Shown in pieces: positions 25,567-33,705 of a stretch of DNA of 64,000 bases. This DNA is from JAAXHE01 sp964551635. Lineage in GTDB: Bacteria; Latescibacterota; UBA2968; GCA-2709665. A program made the position numbers and the translations under genes. The notes under the pieces were generated by a model that saw only the letters and a list, made by a program, of their open reading frames with translations, had not been told where the DNA came from and searched no databases. The stretch is taken from contig CAZKDZ010000211.1 of NCBI GenBank assembly GCA_964551635.1, positions 25,006-89,005 on the forward strand, read 5' to 3'. Position 1 is the first letter of the stretch; the number at the start of each line of letters is the position of its first letter.

Positions 25567-25854
25567 ATGGCAAGGTCGCTTAAAAAAGGCCCGTACGTGG
25601 ACCCCGGTCTTCTGGCAAAGATCGAGGCGATGAACAAATCCGGTAACAAGCGCGTGATTCAAACGTGGGCGCGCCGTTCGACCATTTCTCCTGAGTTCGT
25701 CGGTCACACGCTGGCTGTGCACAACGGGAATAAGTTCATTCCGGTGTACATCACGGAGAATATGGTGGGCCACAAGCTGGGTGAGTTCGCGCCGACGCGG
25801 ACTTTTCGAGGGCACTCGGGAAACCTCACTGAGCGTTCGACGGGATTGAAGTAG
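25567..25854 (+). CDS. rpsS: 30S ribosomal protein S19
   Basis: 95 residues. MARSLKKGPYVDPGLLAKIEAMN, TISPEFVGHTLAVHNGNKF and the C-terminal LGEFAPTRTFRGHSG are diagnostic. Part of the 30S head, facing the A-site finger. A repeat-derived stretch lies in the 65-base gap that follows. Confidence 0.97.
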   Translation: MARSLKKGPYVDPGLLAKIEAMNKSGNKRVIQTWARRSTISPEFVGHTLAVHNGNKFIPVYITENMVGHKLGEFAPTRTFRGHSGNLTERSTGLK

Positions 25855-25868
25855 TACTTGCGGACTTG

Positions 25869-25899
25869 ACAGTCCGTTGGAAAAGTCCATCCGGGCTAC
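25869..25899 (+). repeat. Solo terminus of the MITE-like element, in the rpsS-rplV gap
   Basis: The stretch CCGTTGGAAAAGTCCATCC and onward (25874-25899, 26 nt) matches the reverse complement of 61457-61482 at 25 of 26 positions; the element at 61324-61489 ends with the same sequence. Here only about 31 bases remain, inside the ribosomal protein operon. Confidence 0.75.
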
Positions 25900-25919
25900 T
25901 CTTCAGGGGAAGGATGTCA

Positions 25920-26261
25920 ATGACGGCCAGGGCAGTCTCCAGATACGTCAGGATTTCACCCCGCAAAGCACGACAGGTCGTTGATCTCGTTCGCGGCAAA
26001 GGGGTTGAAGAGGCGTTTCACATTCTTCAGTTTACACCCAAGAAGGCAGCTCGTTTGGTAGAGCGCACGCTCCGGTCGGCGGTAGCCAACGCCGCCAGCA
26101 GCGAAGAGTCCACGGTCAGTGAAGAAGACCTTTACGTACAGGAGGCGTACGTGAACGGCGCCATCGCCATGCGCCGGATCCGACCCATGCCGCGGGGCGC
26201 GGCGGGATTTATCCGAAAACGCTGCAGCCACATTACACTGGTCGTATCGGACGACGATTAG
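25920..26261 (+). CDS. rplV: 50S ribosomal protein L22
   Basis: 113 residues. MTARAVSRYVRISPRKARQVVDLVRG is the classic start; the beta-hairpin loop reaching the tunnel includes NGAIAMRRIRPMPRGAAGFIRKRCSHITLVV. ATG 25920 lies 7 bases from the AGGGGAAGG site; ATG 25914 is too close. A frame going back to 25866 would translate the repeat at 25869-25899 and is rejected. Confidence 0.96.
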   Translation: MTARAVSRYVRISPRKARQVVDLVRGKGVEEAFHILQFTPKKAARLVERTLRSAVANAASSEESTVSEEDLYVQEAYVNGAIAMRRIRPMPRGAAGFIRKRCSHITLVVSDDD

Positions 26262-26279
26262 CCGTCGGGAGGGTTTCTT

Positions 26280-26936
26280 TTGGGCCAGAAAACACATCCA
26301 ACAGGATTCCGGTTGGGCATCGTAAAAGATTGGCGTTCCCGCTGGTTTGCCGGTCGGGATTTTGCCGAATTGCTCAAGGAAGACTTGATGTTGCGGCGCT
26401 ACATCCAGAGCAGACTGCAACGGGCAAGTGTGTCTCAAATTGAGATAGAGCGCGCGCCGAAACGGGTCACCATTTCGGTGCATACCGCGCGTCCCGGTAT
26501 CGTGATCGGGCGCAAGGGGCAGGAGGTCGATAAGCTCAGAGACGAACTGAAACACATCACCGGAAAAGAGATTTACATAAATATCCAGGAAATCAAACGG
26601 CCCGAACTGAATGCGCAGCTTGTTGCCGACAACATCGCGCGTCAGCTGGAACAACGCGTGTCCTTTCGCCGGGCAATGAAAAAGGCCATCGCTTCCGCGA
26701 TGCGTATGGGCGCCGACGGCATCAAGATTGTATGCGGTGGGCGTCTGGGCGGTGCGGAAATGGCGCGGATCGAAAAGTCGGAGCCCGCAGGCAGAGTGCC
26801 CTTGCATACGCTTCGCGCCGATATCGACTACGCGACCTCCACGGCGTTTACAACCTCCGGCACGGTGGGAGTGAAGGTATGGGTGTGTCACGGCGAGGTC
26901 GTGGAACGCCGGGCTGCAGGGGGGGCCGCGCAGTAG
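26280..26936 (+). CDS. rpsC: 30S ribosomal protein S3
   Basis: 218 residues, TTG start 26280 (GGGAGGG upstream). GQKTHPTGFRLGIVKDWRSRWF opens the protein; the KH domain contains RPGIVIGRKGQEVDKLRDEL; the C-terminal domain has GRLGGAEMARIEKSEPAGRVPLHTLRADIDY. It lines the mRNA entry channel. Confidence 0.97.
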   Translation: MGQKTHPTGFRLGIVKDWRSRWFAGRDFAELLKEDLMLRRYIQSRLQRASVSQIEIERAPKRVTISVHTARPGIVIGRKGQEVDKLRDELKHITGKEIYINIQEIKRPELNAQLVADNIARQLEQRVSFRRAMKKAIASAMRMGADGIKIVCGGRLGGAEMARIEKSEPAGRVPLHTLRADIDYATSTAFTTSGTVGVKVWVCHGEVVERRAAGGAAQ

Positions 26937-26968
26937 TGGCAACCCGGGATTTCTGAGGATAAGACTCC

Positions 26969-27388
26969 ATGTTAATGCCGAAAAGGGTCAAGTGGCGAAA
27001 ACAGCAGCGTGGGCGCATGCGTGGCGTGGCGCACCGGGGGAGCAGCATCGCTTTCGGGGAATTCGCGCTCCAGGCGCTGGAACCCGCGTGGATCACCAGC
27101 CGACAGATCGAGGCGGCGCGTGTTGCCATCACCCGCGCACTCGGGCGCGGTGGGAAAGTGTGGATCCGGCTGTTTCCCGACAAGCCGGTCACCATCAAGC
27201 CCGCCGAAACCCGGATGGGCAAGGGCAAGGGGAACCCCGAATACTGGGTTGCTGTCGTGAAGCCGGGACGCATCATGTTCGAGATCGACGGCGTTGAACG
27301 GGAGAGCGCCCGCGAAGCCATGCGAAAGGCCGGCCACAAGATGCCCATAAAGACCCGGTTCATCGAACGGGGAGACAGCGAGGAATGA
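26969..27388 (+). CDS. rplP: 50S ribosomal protein L16
   Basis: 139 residues. MLMPKRVKWRKQQRGRMRGVAHRG start, then QALEPAWITSRQIEAARVAITRALGRGGKVWIRLFPDKPVT and GKGKGNPEYWVAVVKPGRIMFE. It organises the A-site region of the large subunit. Overlaps rpmC by 4 bases. Confidence 0.97.
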   Translation: MLMPKRVKWRKQQRGRMRGVAHRGSSIAFGEFALQALEPAWITSRQIEAARVAITRALGRGGKVWIRLFPDKPVTIKPAETRMGKGKGNPEYWVAVVKPGRIMFEIDGVERESAREAMRKAGHKMPIKTRFIERGDSEE

Positions 27389-27630
27389 AAGCCAGCGAGA
27401 TTCGTCAGATGACGCAGGGCGAGGTAGATGAGCTGCTTGGAGACAGGCTCGAGGAGTTGTCCAACCTGAGAATTCAGCTTGTCACGCAGCAGCTCGACAA
27501 TCCGCTCCGGGTCAAGTCGGTCCGGCGGGATGTCGCCCGGATCAGAACGGTACTCAGGGAACGCACACTGGAGCTGAACGCCTCGACCGGGGCCGCAGGC
27601 GCCGAATCCACCGGATCGGAAGGAAATTAG
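27385..27630 (+). CDS. rpmC: 50S ribosomal protein L29
   Basis: 81 residues, longer than the usual 60-70 because of a C-terminal alanine/glycine/serine tail (about residues 68-81). The two-helix core has MKASEIRQMTQGEVDELL, LRIQLVTQQLDNPLRVKSVRRDVARI. It sits next to L23 at the tunnel exit. Starts inside the rplP stop (ATGA). Confidence 0.94.
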   Translation: MKASEIRQMTQGEVDELLGDRLEELSNLRIQLVTQQLDNPLRVKSVRRDVARIRTVLRERTLELNASTGAAGAESTGSEGN

Positions 27631-27633
27631 ACT

Positions 27634-27900
27634 ATGGTACAATCCGTCGCCCGGGGACGTCGCAAGACCCTTGTGGGCCGGGTTCTGAGCAATCGGGCCA
27701 ATAAGACGATCGTCGTGGAGGTCACATGGCGTACCCCTCATCCGCTTTACGGCAAGGTAGTCCGGCGTCGTTCCAAATTCGCGGCGCACGACGAGAACAA
27801 CACTGCAAACGCCGGCGACACCGTACTGATTATGGAGACCCGCCCGATCAGCAAGACCAAACGGTGGCGTCTAGCCGAGATACTGGAAAAGATTCAATAA
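27634..27900 (+). CDS. rpsQ: 30S ribosomal protein S17
   Basis: 88 residues. OB fold with RKTLVGRVLSNRANKTIVVEV, HPLYGKVVRRRSKFAAHDENN and the C-terminal GDTVLIMETRPISKTKRWRLAEIL. Primary 16S rRNA-binding protein of the body. Three bases after rpmC. Confidence 0.96.
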   Translation: MVQSVARGRRKTLVGRVLSNRANKTIVVEVTWRTPHPLYGKVVRRRSKFAAHDENNTANAGDTVLIMETRPISKTKRWRLAEILEKIQ

Positions 27901-27913
27901 GGAGTATCGGAGG

Positions 27914-28282
27914 ATGGTTACGGAACAGACGGTATTGAACTGCGCCGACAACAGCGGTGCCCGAAAAGTCATGTGTTTCAGGGTGCTGGGCGGGTCGCGT
28001 AGAAAATATGCCGGGCTGGGCGATACGATCGTGGTCGCGGTAAAGGACGCCCAGCCCAACAGTGCGGTGAAGAAAGGAGAAGTCGCGCGGGCGGTCATTG
28101 TTCGGACAAAGAAGGAGGCCCGACGTTCCGACGGTTCCTACATTCGTTTCGACGACAACGCGGCGGTTCTGATAAATGCCGAGGGAGAACCCAGAGCAAC
28201 CCGTATCTTCGGACCTGTCGCACGTGAACTGCGCGACAGGAGATTCATGCGGATTGTTTCTCTGGCGGCGGAAGTGGTATGA
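27914..28282 (+). CDS. rplN: 50S ribosomal protein L14
   Basis: 122 residues, the exact usual length. MVTEQTVLNCADNSGARKVMCFRVLGG, then GDTIVVAVKDAQPN and ARRSDGSYIRFDDNAAVLIN...RIFGPVARELR. Contacts helix 44 at a subunit bridge. Preceded by GGAGTATCGGAGG. Confidence 0.97.
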   Translation: MVTEQTVLNCADNSGARKVMCFRVLGGSRRKYAGLGDTIVVAVKDAQPNSAVKKGEVARAVIVRTKKEARRSDGSYIRFDDNAAVLINAEGEPRATRIFGPVARELRDRRFMRIVSLAAEVV

Positions 28283-28310
28283 TTCTTTAGATCGTGAGGA
28301 GAGTCGAAGG

Positions 28311-28637
28311 GTGAAAATTCATCTTCGCAAGGGAGACCAGGTCGAGGTCATCGGGGGCGTCGATGCAGGGAGGCGTGGACGCGTATTGAGAGTACTCCCG
28401 AAAAAGTCGCGTGCGCTGGTTGAAGGCGTGAACTTCATCAAACGACATACCAAGCCTGGGCCCAAGAACCAGCAGGGCGGCATCATAGAGAAAGAGGCTC
28501 CCATACATATCTCCAATCTCATGTTGATCGATCCACAGACCGACGAACCCACGAGGATACGCCGGCAGAGACTCGAAAACGGCGTCCGGATTCGTCTTTC
28601 GGTCAAGAGCGGCGAACAGATCGCCGAAGCGAATTGA
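28311..28637 (+). CDS. rplX: 50S ribosomal protein L24
   Basis: 108 residues, GTG start 28311. KOW motif near the N-terminus (KIHLRKGDQVEVIGGVDAGRRGRVLRVLPKKSRALVEGVNFIKRH), then GGIIEKEAPIHISNLMLIDP. One of the two assembly initiators of the 50S subunit. A longer frame reaching back into rplN (28176) is rejected. Confidence 0.96.
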   Translation: MKIHLRKGDQVEVIGGVDAGRRGRVLRVLPKKSRALVEGVNFIKRHTKPGPKNQQGGIIEKEAPIHISNLMLIDPQTDEPTRIRRQRLENGVRIRLSVKSGEQIAEAN

Positions 28638-28650
28638 TAGCGAGGGCTGG

Positions 28651-29205
28651 ATGGCTGCGCGACTCCGTGAAATCTACAGCAACGAGATCGTCCCGGCGAT
28701 GGTTTCGCATTTCGCCTACAAGAACAGGATGCAGGTACCCCGACTGGAGAAGATCGTCCTGAACATGGGGCTGGGTGAGGCTGTCCAGAATCCAAAGGCG
28801 ATTGACAGCGCCATCGCGGACCTGTCCACCATAGCGGGGCAGCGTCCTTCGATCCGACGCGCCAAGAAATCCGTCTCGAATTTCAAACTGCGCGAGGGTA
28901 CCCCGGTCGGGTGCGCCGTAACGCTGCGGCGAGACCGGATGTACGAGTTTCTCGATCGGTTTTTCGCCTTTGCCCTGCCACGCACACGTGATTTCAGGGG
29001 TTTGTCCCCCAATGCCTTCGACGGCAGGGGAAATTACACCGTGGGGGTTCGGGAGCAGATCATCTTTCCAGAGATCAACTACGATGAAATCGATCAGATC
29101 AGAGGCCTGGACGTAACCATCGTAACCACGGCCGGTACCGACGAAGAAGCATTTGAATTGCTCAGGCGCTTTGGCATGCCGTTCCAGACTGCCGAAGCCG
29201 CCTGA
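28651..29205 (+). CDS. rplE: 50S ribosomal protein L5
   Basis: 184 residues. PRLEKIVLNMGLGEAVQNPKAIDSA, RAKKSVSNFKLREGTPVGCAVTLR and the C-terminal RGLDVTIVTTAGTDEEAFELLRRFGMPF. It binds 5S rRNA and contacts P-site tRNA. Fourteen bases after rplX. Confidence 0.97.
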   Translation: MAARLREIYSNEIVPAMVSHFAYKNRMQVPRLEKIVLNMGLGEAVQNPKAIDSAIADLSTIAGQRPSIRRAKKSVSNFKLREGTPVGCAVTLRRDRMYEFLDRFFAFALPRTRDFRGLSPNAFDGRGNYTVGVREQIIFPEINYDEIDQIRGLDVTIVTTAGTDEEAFELLRRFGMPFQTAEAA

Positions 29206-29227
29206 TTCCAGGAAAGTGAGCGAACTT

Positions 29228-29413
29228 GTGGCGAAGAAGACGTTGATTGTAAAGGCAAACAGGAAACCGAAGTTTGCGGTTCGCCGGTATAATCGCTGCC
29301 ATCGCTGCGGACGCCCCAGAGGTTACATGAGGCAGTTCGGTATCTGCAGGATCTGTTTCAGAGAACTGGCGTTGCTGGGTGAGATACCCGGAGTCGCGAA
29401 GGCGAGTTGGTAG
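29228..29413 (+). CDS. rpsN: 30S ribosomal protein S14, zinc-binding type (type Z)
   Basis: 61 residues, GTG start 29228. The zinc ribbon is CHRC (C24, C27) and CRIC (C40, C43), making it the short C+ form rather than the 100-residue form. MAKKTLIVKANRKPKFAVRRYNRCHRC and FCRICFRELA-like GICRICFRELALLGEIPG are typical. The larger frame from 29153 lies inside rplE. Confidence 0.96.
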   Translation: MAKKTLIVKANRKPKFAVRRYNRCHRCGRPRGYMRQFGICRICFRELALLGEIPGVAKASW

Positions 29414-29444
29414 TATTCCCGACAGACAGGAGGCGGTTGGCCCT

Positions 29445-29843
29445 ATGAGTATGAGCGATCCGATTGCGGATATGCTGACCCGTATTCGGAATGCAGCCGG
29501 TGCCGGTCACCGGAAGGTAGACATTCCGGGTTCCCGGATTAAAGCCGAAATTGCCCGGATTATGAAGTCAAGAGGGTTCATCCACAACTACGCCTGCGTG
29601 GAGGACAATCGGCAGGGATACATCCGCCTGTATCTCAGGTACAGCTCGGACGACGAAAGCGCCATACAGGGGCTGCACCGCGTCAGCCGGCCGGGATTGC
29701 GCCGTTACGTCCGTGTCGGTGAAATCCCAAGAGTGCTAAACGGCCTTGGCGTTGCAATACTTTCCACTCCGCAGGGAATACTTACGGATGGCGAGGCACG
29801 AACGGCCGGGGTCGGCGGCGAGGTTCTCTGCCACCTCTGGTAA
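29445..29843 (+). CDS. rpsH: 30S ribosomal protein S8
   Basis: 132 residues. MSMSDPIADMLTRIRNA start and the C-terminal VLNGLGVAILSTPQGILTDGEARTAGVGGEVLCHLW. AGGAGG (29428-29433) is 11 bases before ATG 29445, so this start is preferred to the second ATG at 29451. In E. coli S8 represses the spc operon; no equivalent site was recognised. Confidence 0.96.
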   Translation: MSMSDPIADMLTRIRNAAGAGHRKVDIPGSRIKAEIARIMKSRGFIHNYACVEDNRQGYIRLYLRYSSDDESAIQGLHRVSRPGLRRYVRVGEIPRVLNGLGVAILSTPQGILTDGEARTAGVGGEVLCHLW

Positions 29844-29859
29844 ACCGGGAGGAGTCCAG

Positions 29860-30426
29860 GTGTCACGTGTTGGAAGACAGCCGATTGCCGTACCGGATGG
29901 TGTTCAGGTACAGGTGGAGTCTGACGGGGTGCGGGTGAAAGGCAGCAAGGGCGAGCTGTCGGTCAGGGTCCATCCGCTAACCCGGATTCAACAGGAGGAC
30001 GGTACGATCCGGGTTACGGTTGAGGACGTTGAAGACAGGGAGTCGAAGGCTGTATGGGGCCTGACGCGGGCGTTACTGGCCAATGCGGTCGAAGGCGTGC
30101 GCAATGGATTTGAGAAGCGGCTGGTCGTCGTGGGTGTTGGGTACCGGGCTGAAATGAAGGGCAGGAGTCTGGATTTACAGGTCGGCTTCAGCCATCCCGT
30201 AATCATCGAACCCCTGGAAGGTATTGAAATTGACGTCGAACCCGCCCCCGCCGAAATTGAGACAGCCCAGGCCTCGATTGTTGTCCGGGGCGCGGATAAG
30301 GAACGAGTGGGGCGAATTGCTGCCGAAATTCGAAAAGTCCGCCCCCCCGAGCCGTACAAGGGTAAGGGAATTCGGTACGTTAACGAGTACGTTCGACGCA
30401 AGGCCGGCAAGGCCGCCGTAACGTAG
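29860..30426 (+). CDS. rplF: 50S ribosomal protein L6
   Basis: 188 residues, GTG start 29860 behind CGGGAGGAG. SRVGRQPIAVPDGVQVQV start, the repeat domain with GVRNGFEKRLVVVGVGYRAEMKG, and the C-terminal IRKVRPPEPYKGKGIRYVNEYVRRKAGK. It lies near the sarcin-ricin loop. The upstream extension to 29746 overlaps rpsH. Confidence 0.97.
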   Translation: MSRVGRQPIAVPDGVQVQVESDGVRVKGSKGELSVRVHPLTRIQQEDGTIRVTVEDVEDRESKAVWGLTRALLANAVEGVRNGFEKRLVVVGVGYRAEMKGRSLDLQVGFSHPVIIEPLEGIEIDVEPAPAEIETAQASIVVRGADKERVGRIAAEIRKVRPPEPYKGKGIRYVNEYVRRKAGKAAVT

Positions 30427-30444
30427 ACCAGGGAGCGGACTTTC

Positions 30445-30813
30445 ATGGCAAACCCACAGATCCGGAAGGCCAGGCTGCGACAGCGCCGCCGATTGCGGAT
30501 ACGGAAAAAGATCCGCGGTACGCCCGGACGGCCCCGATTGGCCGTGAGTAGAAGCCTGAACCACATTGAAGTGCAACTGATCGACGACACGACGGGGCGT
30601 TCCCTGCTTGGACTCTCGAGCAATTCCCGGGAAATCCGGGACACGCTCTCAGGCAACAAGAGCCAAAAGGGCCGGGAGGTGGGCCTCGCCCTGGCAGCCA
30701 GGGCCCTGGAAGCCGGGATTAAGACCGTTGTCTTCGACCGGGGCGGCCGCCTGTATCATGGCCGGATCAAGGCTCTGGCCGACGGAGCGAGAGAAGGCGG
30801 CCTGAACTTCTAG
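30445..30813 (+). CDS. rplR: 50S ribosomal protein L18
   Basis: 122 residues, with RIRKKIRGTPGRPRLAVSRSLNHIEVQLIDD and the C-terminal VVFDRGGRLYHGRIKALADGAREGGLNF. It carries 5S rRNA with L5 and L25. Followed by a 113-base gap before rpsE, larger than its neighbours, in which I see no promoter. Confidence 0.97.
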   Translation: MANPQIRKARLRQRRRLRIRKKIRGTPGRPRLAVSRSLNHIEVQLIDDTTGRSLLGLSSNSREIRDTLSGNKSQKGREVGLALAARALEAGIKTVVFDRGGRLYHGRIKALADGAREGGLNF

Positions 30814-30926
30814 CTGTTTTTTCTGTCCCGGAGGTGAATCGCCGGACCATCGGATCGGGATGAGTCGGCAGGGGAGTGGTGAGGTATCCTGGAGACAGGA
30901 CTCTGGATTCATAAAGGAGCGCCCAT

Positions 30927-31442
30927 TTGAAACGAATAGATTCTTCCGGATTGGACCTGACCGAAATCGTAATCAATAACAGTCTCAAGAGGGTGTCCCA
31001 CGTTCGCAAGGGCGGGCGTCGATTTGCATTCAACGTGATGGTGGTTGTAGGAGACCGTCAAGGTCACGTCGGCGCGGGAATGGGAAAGGCCGGAGAGGTC
31101 GCGGAAGCCATCCGCAAAGCGACCGAAAACGCCAAGAAGGAACTGGTGCGAATTCCGTTAATCAGTGGAACGCTTCCGCATGATATCATCGGTGTCTTTG
31201 GCGCTTCCCGAGTGCTGTTGCGGCCTGCTGCTCCGGGAACCGGAGTGATTGCAGGCGGGGGCATTCGAGCGGTACTGGAACTGGCAGGCGTCCAGAACGT
31301 GCTGACCAAATCATTGGGGTCGCAGAATACCCACAATACCGTGAAGGCAACGCTTCAGGGCCTGTCCAGCCTCCGGGACGCGAGGGGGTTTGCACGGTTA
31401 CGTAACGTCGATGAGGCGGAGTTGACAGGCGCCCGGGAGTAA
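30927..31442 (+). CDS. rpsE: 30S ribosomal protein S5
   Basis: 171 residues, TTG start 30927 behind AAAGGAG. Double-stranded RNA-binding fold with RRFAFNVMVVVGDRQGHVGAGMGKAGEVAEAIRKA and GVIAGGGIRAVLELAGVQNVLTKSLGSQNTHNTVKAT. It shapes the mRNA entry and decoding fidelity. Confidence 0.97.
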   Translation: MKRIDSSGLDLTEIVINNSLKRVSHVRKGGRRFAFNVMVVVGDRQGHVGAGMGKAGEVAEAIRKATENAKKELVRIPLISGTLPHDIIGVFGASRVLLRPAAPGTGVIAGGGIRAVLELAGVQNVLTKSLGSQNTHNTVKATLQGLSSLRDARGFARLRNVDEAELTGARE

Positions 31443-31448
31443 CACGGC

Positions 31449-31646
31449 ATGGCACACGACGGCGGAAAGCTGAAAATCACCCAGGTACGCAGTTTGATAT
31501 CAAGAAACGAAAAGCAGCGACGTACGCTCGCCGCTCTTGGAATACGCCGTATACGCCACAGCGTGGTTCACAACGACACGGCGCAGATCCGCGGTATGGT
31601 CAACATGGTCGCACACCTTGTGGACGTAGAAACGGCAGACGGCTGA
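31449..31646 (+). CDS. rpmD: 50S ribosomal protein L30
   Basis: 65 residues. The core KLKITQVRSLISRNEKQRRTLAALGIRRIRHSVVHNDTAQIRGMVNMVAHLVDVE is typical, with a short N-terminal MAHDGG and a C-terminal ETADG. Many lineages lack L30, so its presence is informative. Six bases after rpsE. Confidence 0.95.
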   Translation: MAHDGGKLKITQVRSLISRNEKQRRTLAALGIRRIRHSVVHNDTAQIRGMVNMVAHLVDVETADG

Positions 31647-31722
31647 TTCCGGGTGATGCAACCTTGCAGGACCCGTTTCCGGCAACCGGAGTTACCTTCC
31701 CTAAAGCATAAAGGTCACGAGG

Positions 31723-32184
31723 ATGAAACCAGGAAAGCTCAAGTCTCCCGCGGGCGCCGTCAAGAGCCGCAAACGACTCGGTTGCGGCGTTGGTTCCGGA
31801 TGCGGCAAAACAAGCGGAAAAGGACACAAGGGCCAAAAGTCGCGCTCCGGCGCGAAGATCAGGCCGTGGTTTGAGGGCGGGCAGATGCCGTTGCAACGCA
31901 GGCTGCCCAAAGTGGGATTCAACAATCCTCAGAAGGTGGTCTTTCAGGTCGTTAATCTGGACGATATAGCGAGACGGGGATTGTCCGGTGAAGTGACTCC
32001 CGAACACCTGAAACAGACGGGCCTGATACGGTCAATCCGGCGGCCCGTGAAGATCCTGGGACGTGGTGAGGTCTCCGATGTCATTCAGATTCGGGCACAC
32101 GCAGTATCCCGATCGGCCAGGGGGAAGATCGAAGCGGCTGGTGGCAGTGTCAGCCTGATGGACGCCGGATCCGGGGTGGGTTAA
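31723..32184 (+). CDS. rplO: 50S ribosomal protein L15
   Basis: 153 residues. The unstructured N-terminal arm is KSRKRLGCGVGSGCGKTSGKGHKGQKSRSG, then GGQMPLQRRLPKVGF; the C-terminal globular part has KILGRGEVSDVIQIRAHAVSRSARGKIEAAGGSV. It is directly upstream of secY, as in most spc operons. A 76-base gap after rpmD holds only a ribosome site. Confidence 0.96.
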   Translation: MKPGKLKSPAGAVKSRKRLGCGVGSGCGKTSGKGHKGQKSRSGAKIRPWFEGGQMPLQRRLPKVGFNNPQKVVFQVVNLDDIARRGLSGEVTPEHLKQTGLIRSIRRPVKILGRGEVSDVIQIRAHAVSRSARGKIEAAGGSVSLMDAGSGVG

Positions 32185-32202
32185 TCTGCAGAGGAGGCGG
32201 TG

Positions 32203-33540
32203 GTGCTCCAGAGTTTCCAGAGTGCGTTTCGAATACCCGAACTGCGCAATCGTATCCTGTTCACGCTGGGTATTCTTGTGGTCTTCCGGATTGGCACGTA
32301 TGTGACCATTCCCGGCATCGACCCACGGGCTCTCGACGAGTATTTCAGTAGCGCTGCTACCGGTGTTCTGGGATTCTACGACATGTTTGCGGGTGGCGCG
32401 TTCGGCCGTGCAACCGTCTTCGCGCTTGGCATCATGCCGTATATCAGCGCCTCAATCATACTCCAGCTGATGGGTGCTGTAATCCCGTTTTTGCAAAAAC
32501 TCCAGAAGGAGGGCGAAGAGGGACGCAAGAAGATCACCCAATATACCCGCTACGGAACCGTTGCACTGGCTGCCGCGCAGTCTTTCGGCGTCAGCCTGTT
32601 TATGGAAAGCCTCAGGTCACCCATCACGGGCATGCTGGTTGTGCCGGACCCGGGTCTGGGCTTTCGGTTGTTGACAATTCTGACCATTACCGCGGGAACC
32701 GTATTTGTGATGTGGCTGGGTGAACAGATTGACGACCGGGGTATCGGCAACGGTATGTCGATGTTGATTTTCATAGGCATCATTGCACGCGCGCCCGCGG
32801 CGGTTATTCAGGAATATCAGGATTTCGTGGCCAACAACAAGCCCATCCTGCTGGAGTTGTTCGTAGTCGTTATTATCATCGCGGTTACCGCGCTTGTGGT
32901 ACTCATAACGCAGGGAACGCGGAAAATCCCCGTGCAATACGCCAAACGCGTCGTGGGCAGGCGCGTGTACGGCGGCCAGAGCACCCATATTCCGCTAAAG
33001 GTGAATACTTCGGGGGTCATGCCGATTATATTTGCGCAGGCCATTATGTTCCTGCCATCCACTCTGGCGAATTTTTTTCCGATGAACGAGTGGGTGCAGG
33101 ATATGGCGTCACGGTTTTCGCCCGCTACGACATTGCACGCGCTGCCATACTGGATACTCTACTCCGCGATGATCATCTTTTTCGCCTATTTTTATACGGC
33201 AATCGTCTTCAATCCGGTAGATCTCGCCGACAATATGAAGCGACAGGGCGGTTTCATTCCGGGGATCCGGCCCGGTCGACGCACGTCCGACTTTATCGAC
33301 CGGATTCTGACCCGAATCACGCTCCCGGGATCCATCTTCCTCGCGGCGATCGCGGTCTTCCCGTTTTTCGTGATCAGTTGGGCGGACGTAAATCCCGGTC
33401 TCATCGACTTCTTCGGTGGTACCGGACTGCTGATCATCGTCGGCGTGGCGCTGGATACGCTGCAGCGCGTGGAGTCGCACCTCCTGATGCGGCATTACGA
33501 CGGTTTTATGAAAAAGGGAAGGTTGAGAGGCAGGAGATGA
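32203..33540 (+). CDS. secY: Preprotein translocase subunit SecY
   Basis: 445 residues with ten predicted membrane helices. Family blocks include FRIGTYVTIPGID after helix 1, YISASIILQLMGAVIPFLQKLQKEGEEGRKKI, LGEQIDDRGIGNGMS and RPGRRTSDFIDRILTRITLPGS. It forms the protein-conducting pore. Two GTG codons in tandem (32200, 32203) follow GAGGAGG; 32203 gives the better spacing (5 rather than 2 bases). The adk, map and infA genes that often follow are missing. Confidence 0.96.
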   Translation: MLQSFQSAFRIPELRNRILFTLGILVVFRIGTYVTIPGIDPRALDEYFSSAATGVLGFYDMFAGGAFGRATVFALGIMPYISASIILQLMGAVIPFLQKLQKEGEEGRKKITQYTRYGTVALAAAQSFGVSLFMESLRSPITGMLVVPDPGLGFRLLTILTITAGTVFVMWLGEQIDDRGIGNGMSMLIFIGIIARAPAAVIQEYQDFVANNKPILLELFVVVIIIAVTALVVLITQGTRKIPVQYAKRVVGRRVYGGQSTHIPLKVNTSGVMPIIFAQAIMFLPSTLANFFPMNEWVQDMASRFSPATTLHALPYWILYSAMIIFFAYFYTAIVFNPVDLADNMKRQGGFIPGIRPGRRTSDFIDRILTRITLPGSIFLAAIAVFPFFVISWADVNPGLIDFFGGTGLLIIVGVALDTLQRVESHLLMRHYDGFMKKGRLRGRR

Positions 33541-33556
33541 CCGAAAGGACAGACCG

Positions 33557-33673
33557 ATGAGGGTCCGAGCATCCGTAAAAAAACGCTGCAATCACTGTAA
33601 GGTCATTCGCCGCAAGGGCGTCGTCCGTGTGATATGCAAGCACGATCCAAGTCATAAACAGCGACAGGGATAG
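33557..33673 (+). CDS. rpmJ: 50S ribosomal protein L36
   Basis: 38 residues: MRVRASVKKRCNHCKVIRRK, then GVVRVICKHDPSHKQRQG. Zinc ligands C11, C14, C27 and a histidine (H29 or H33) fit the C+ form. It lies in its standard place between secY and rpsM, although infA, which usually precedes it, is absent. It packs near the base of the L7/L12 stalk. Confidence 0.95.
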   Translation: MRVRASVKKRCNHCKVIRRKGVVRVICKHDPSHKQRQG

Positions 33674-33705
33674 ACCTTCGGAATCCGAACGGAGGAGGAG
33701 ATACG

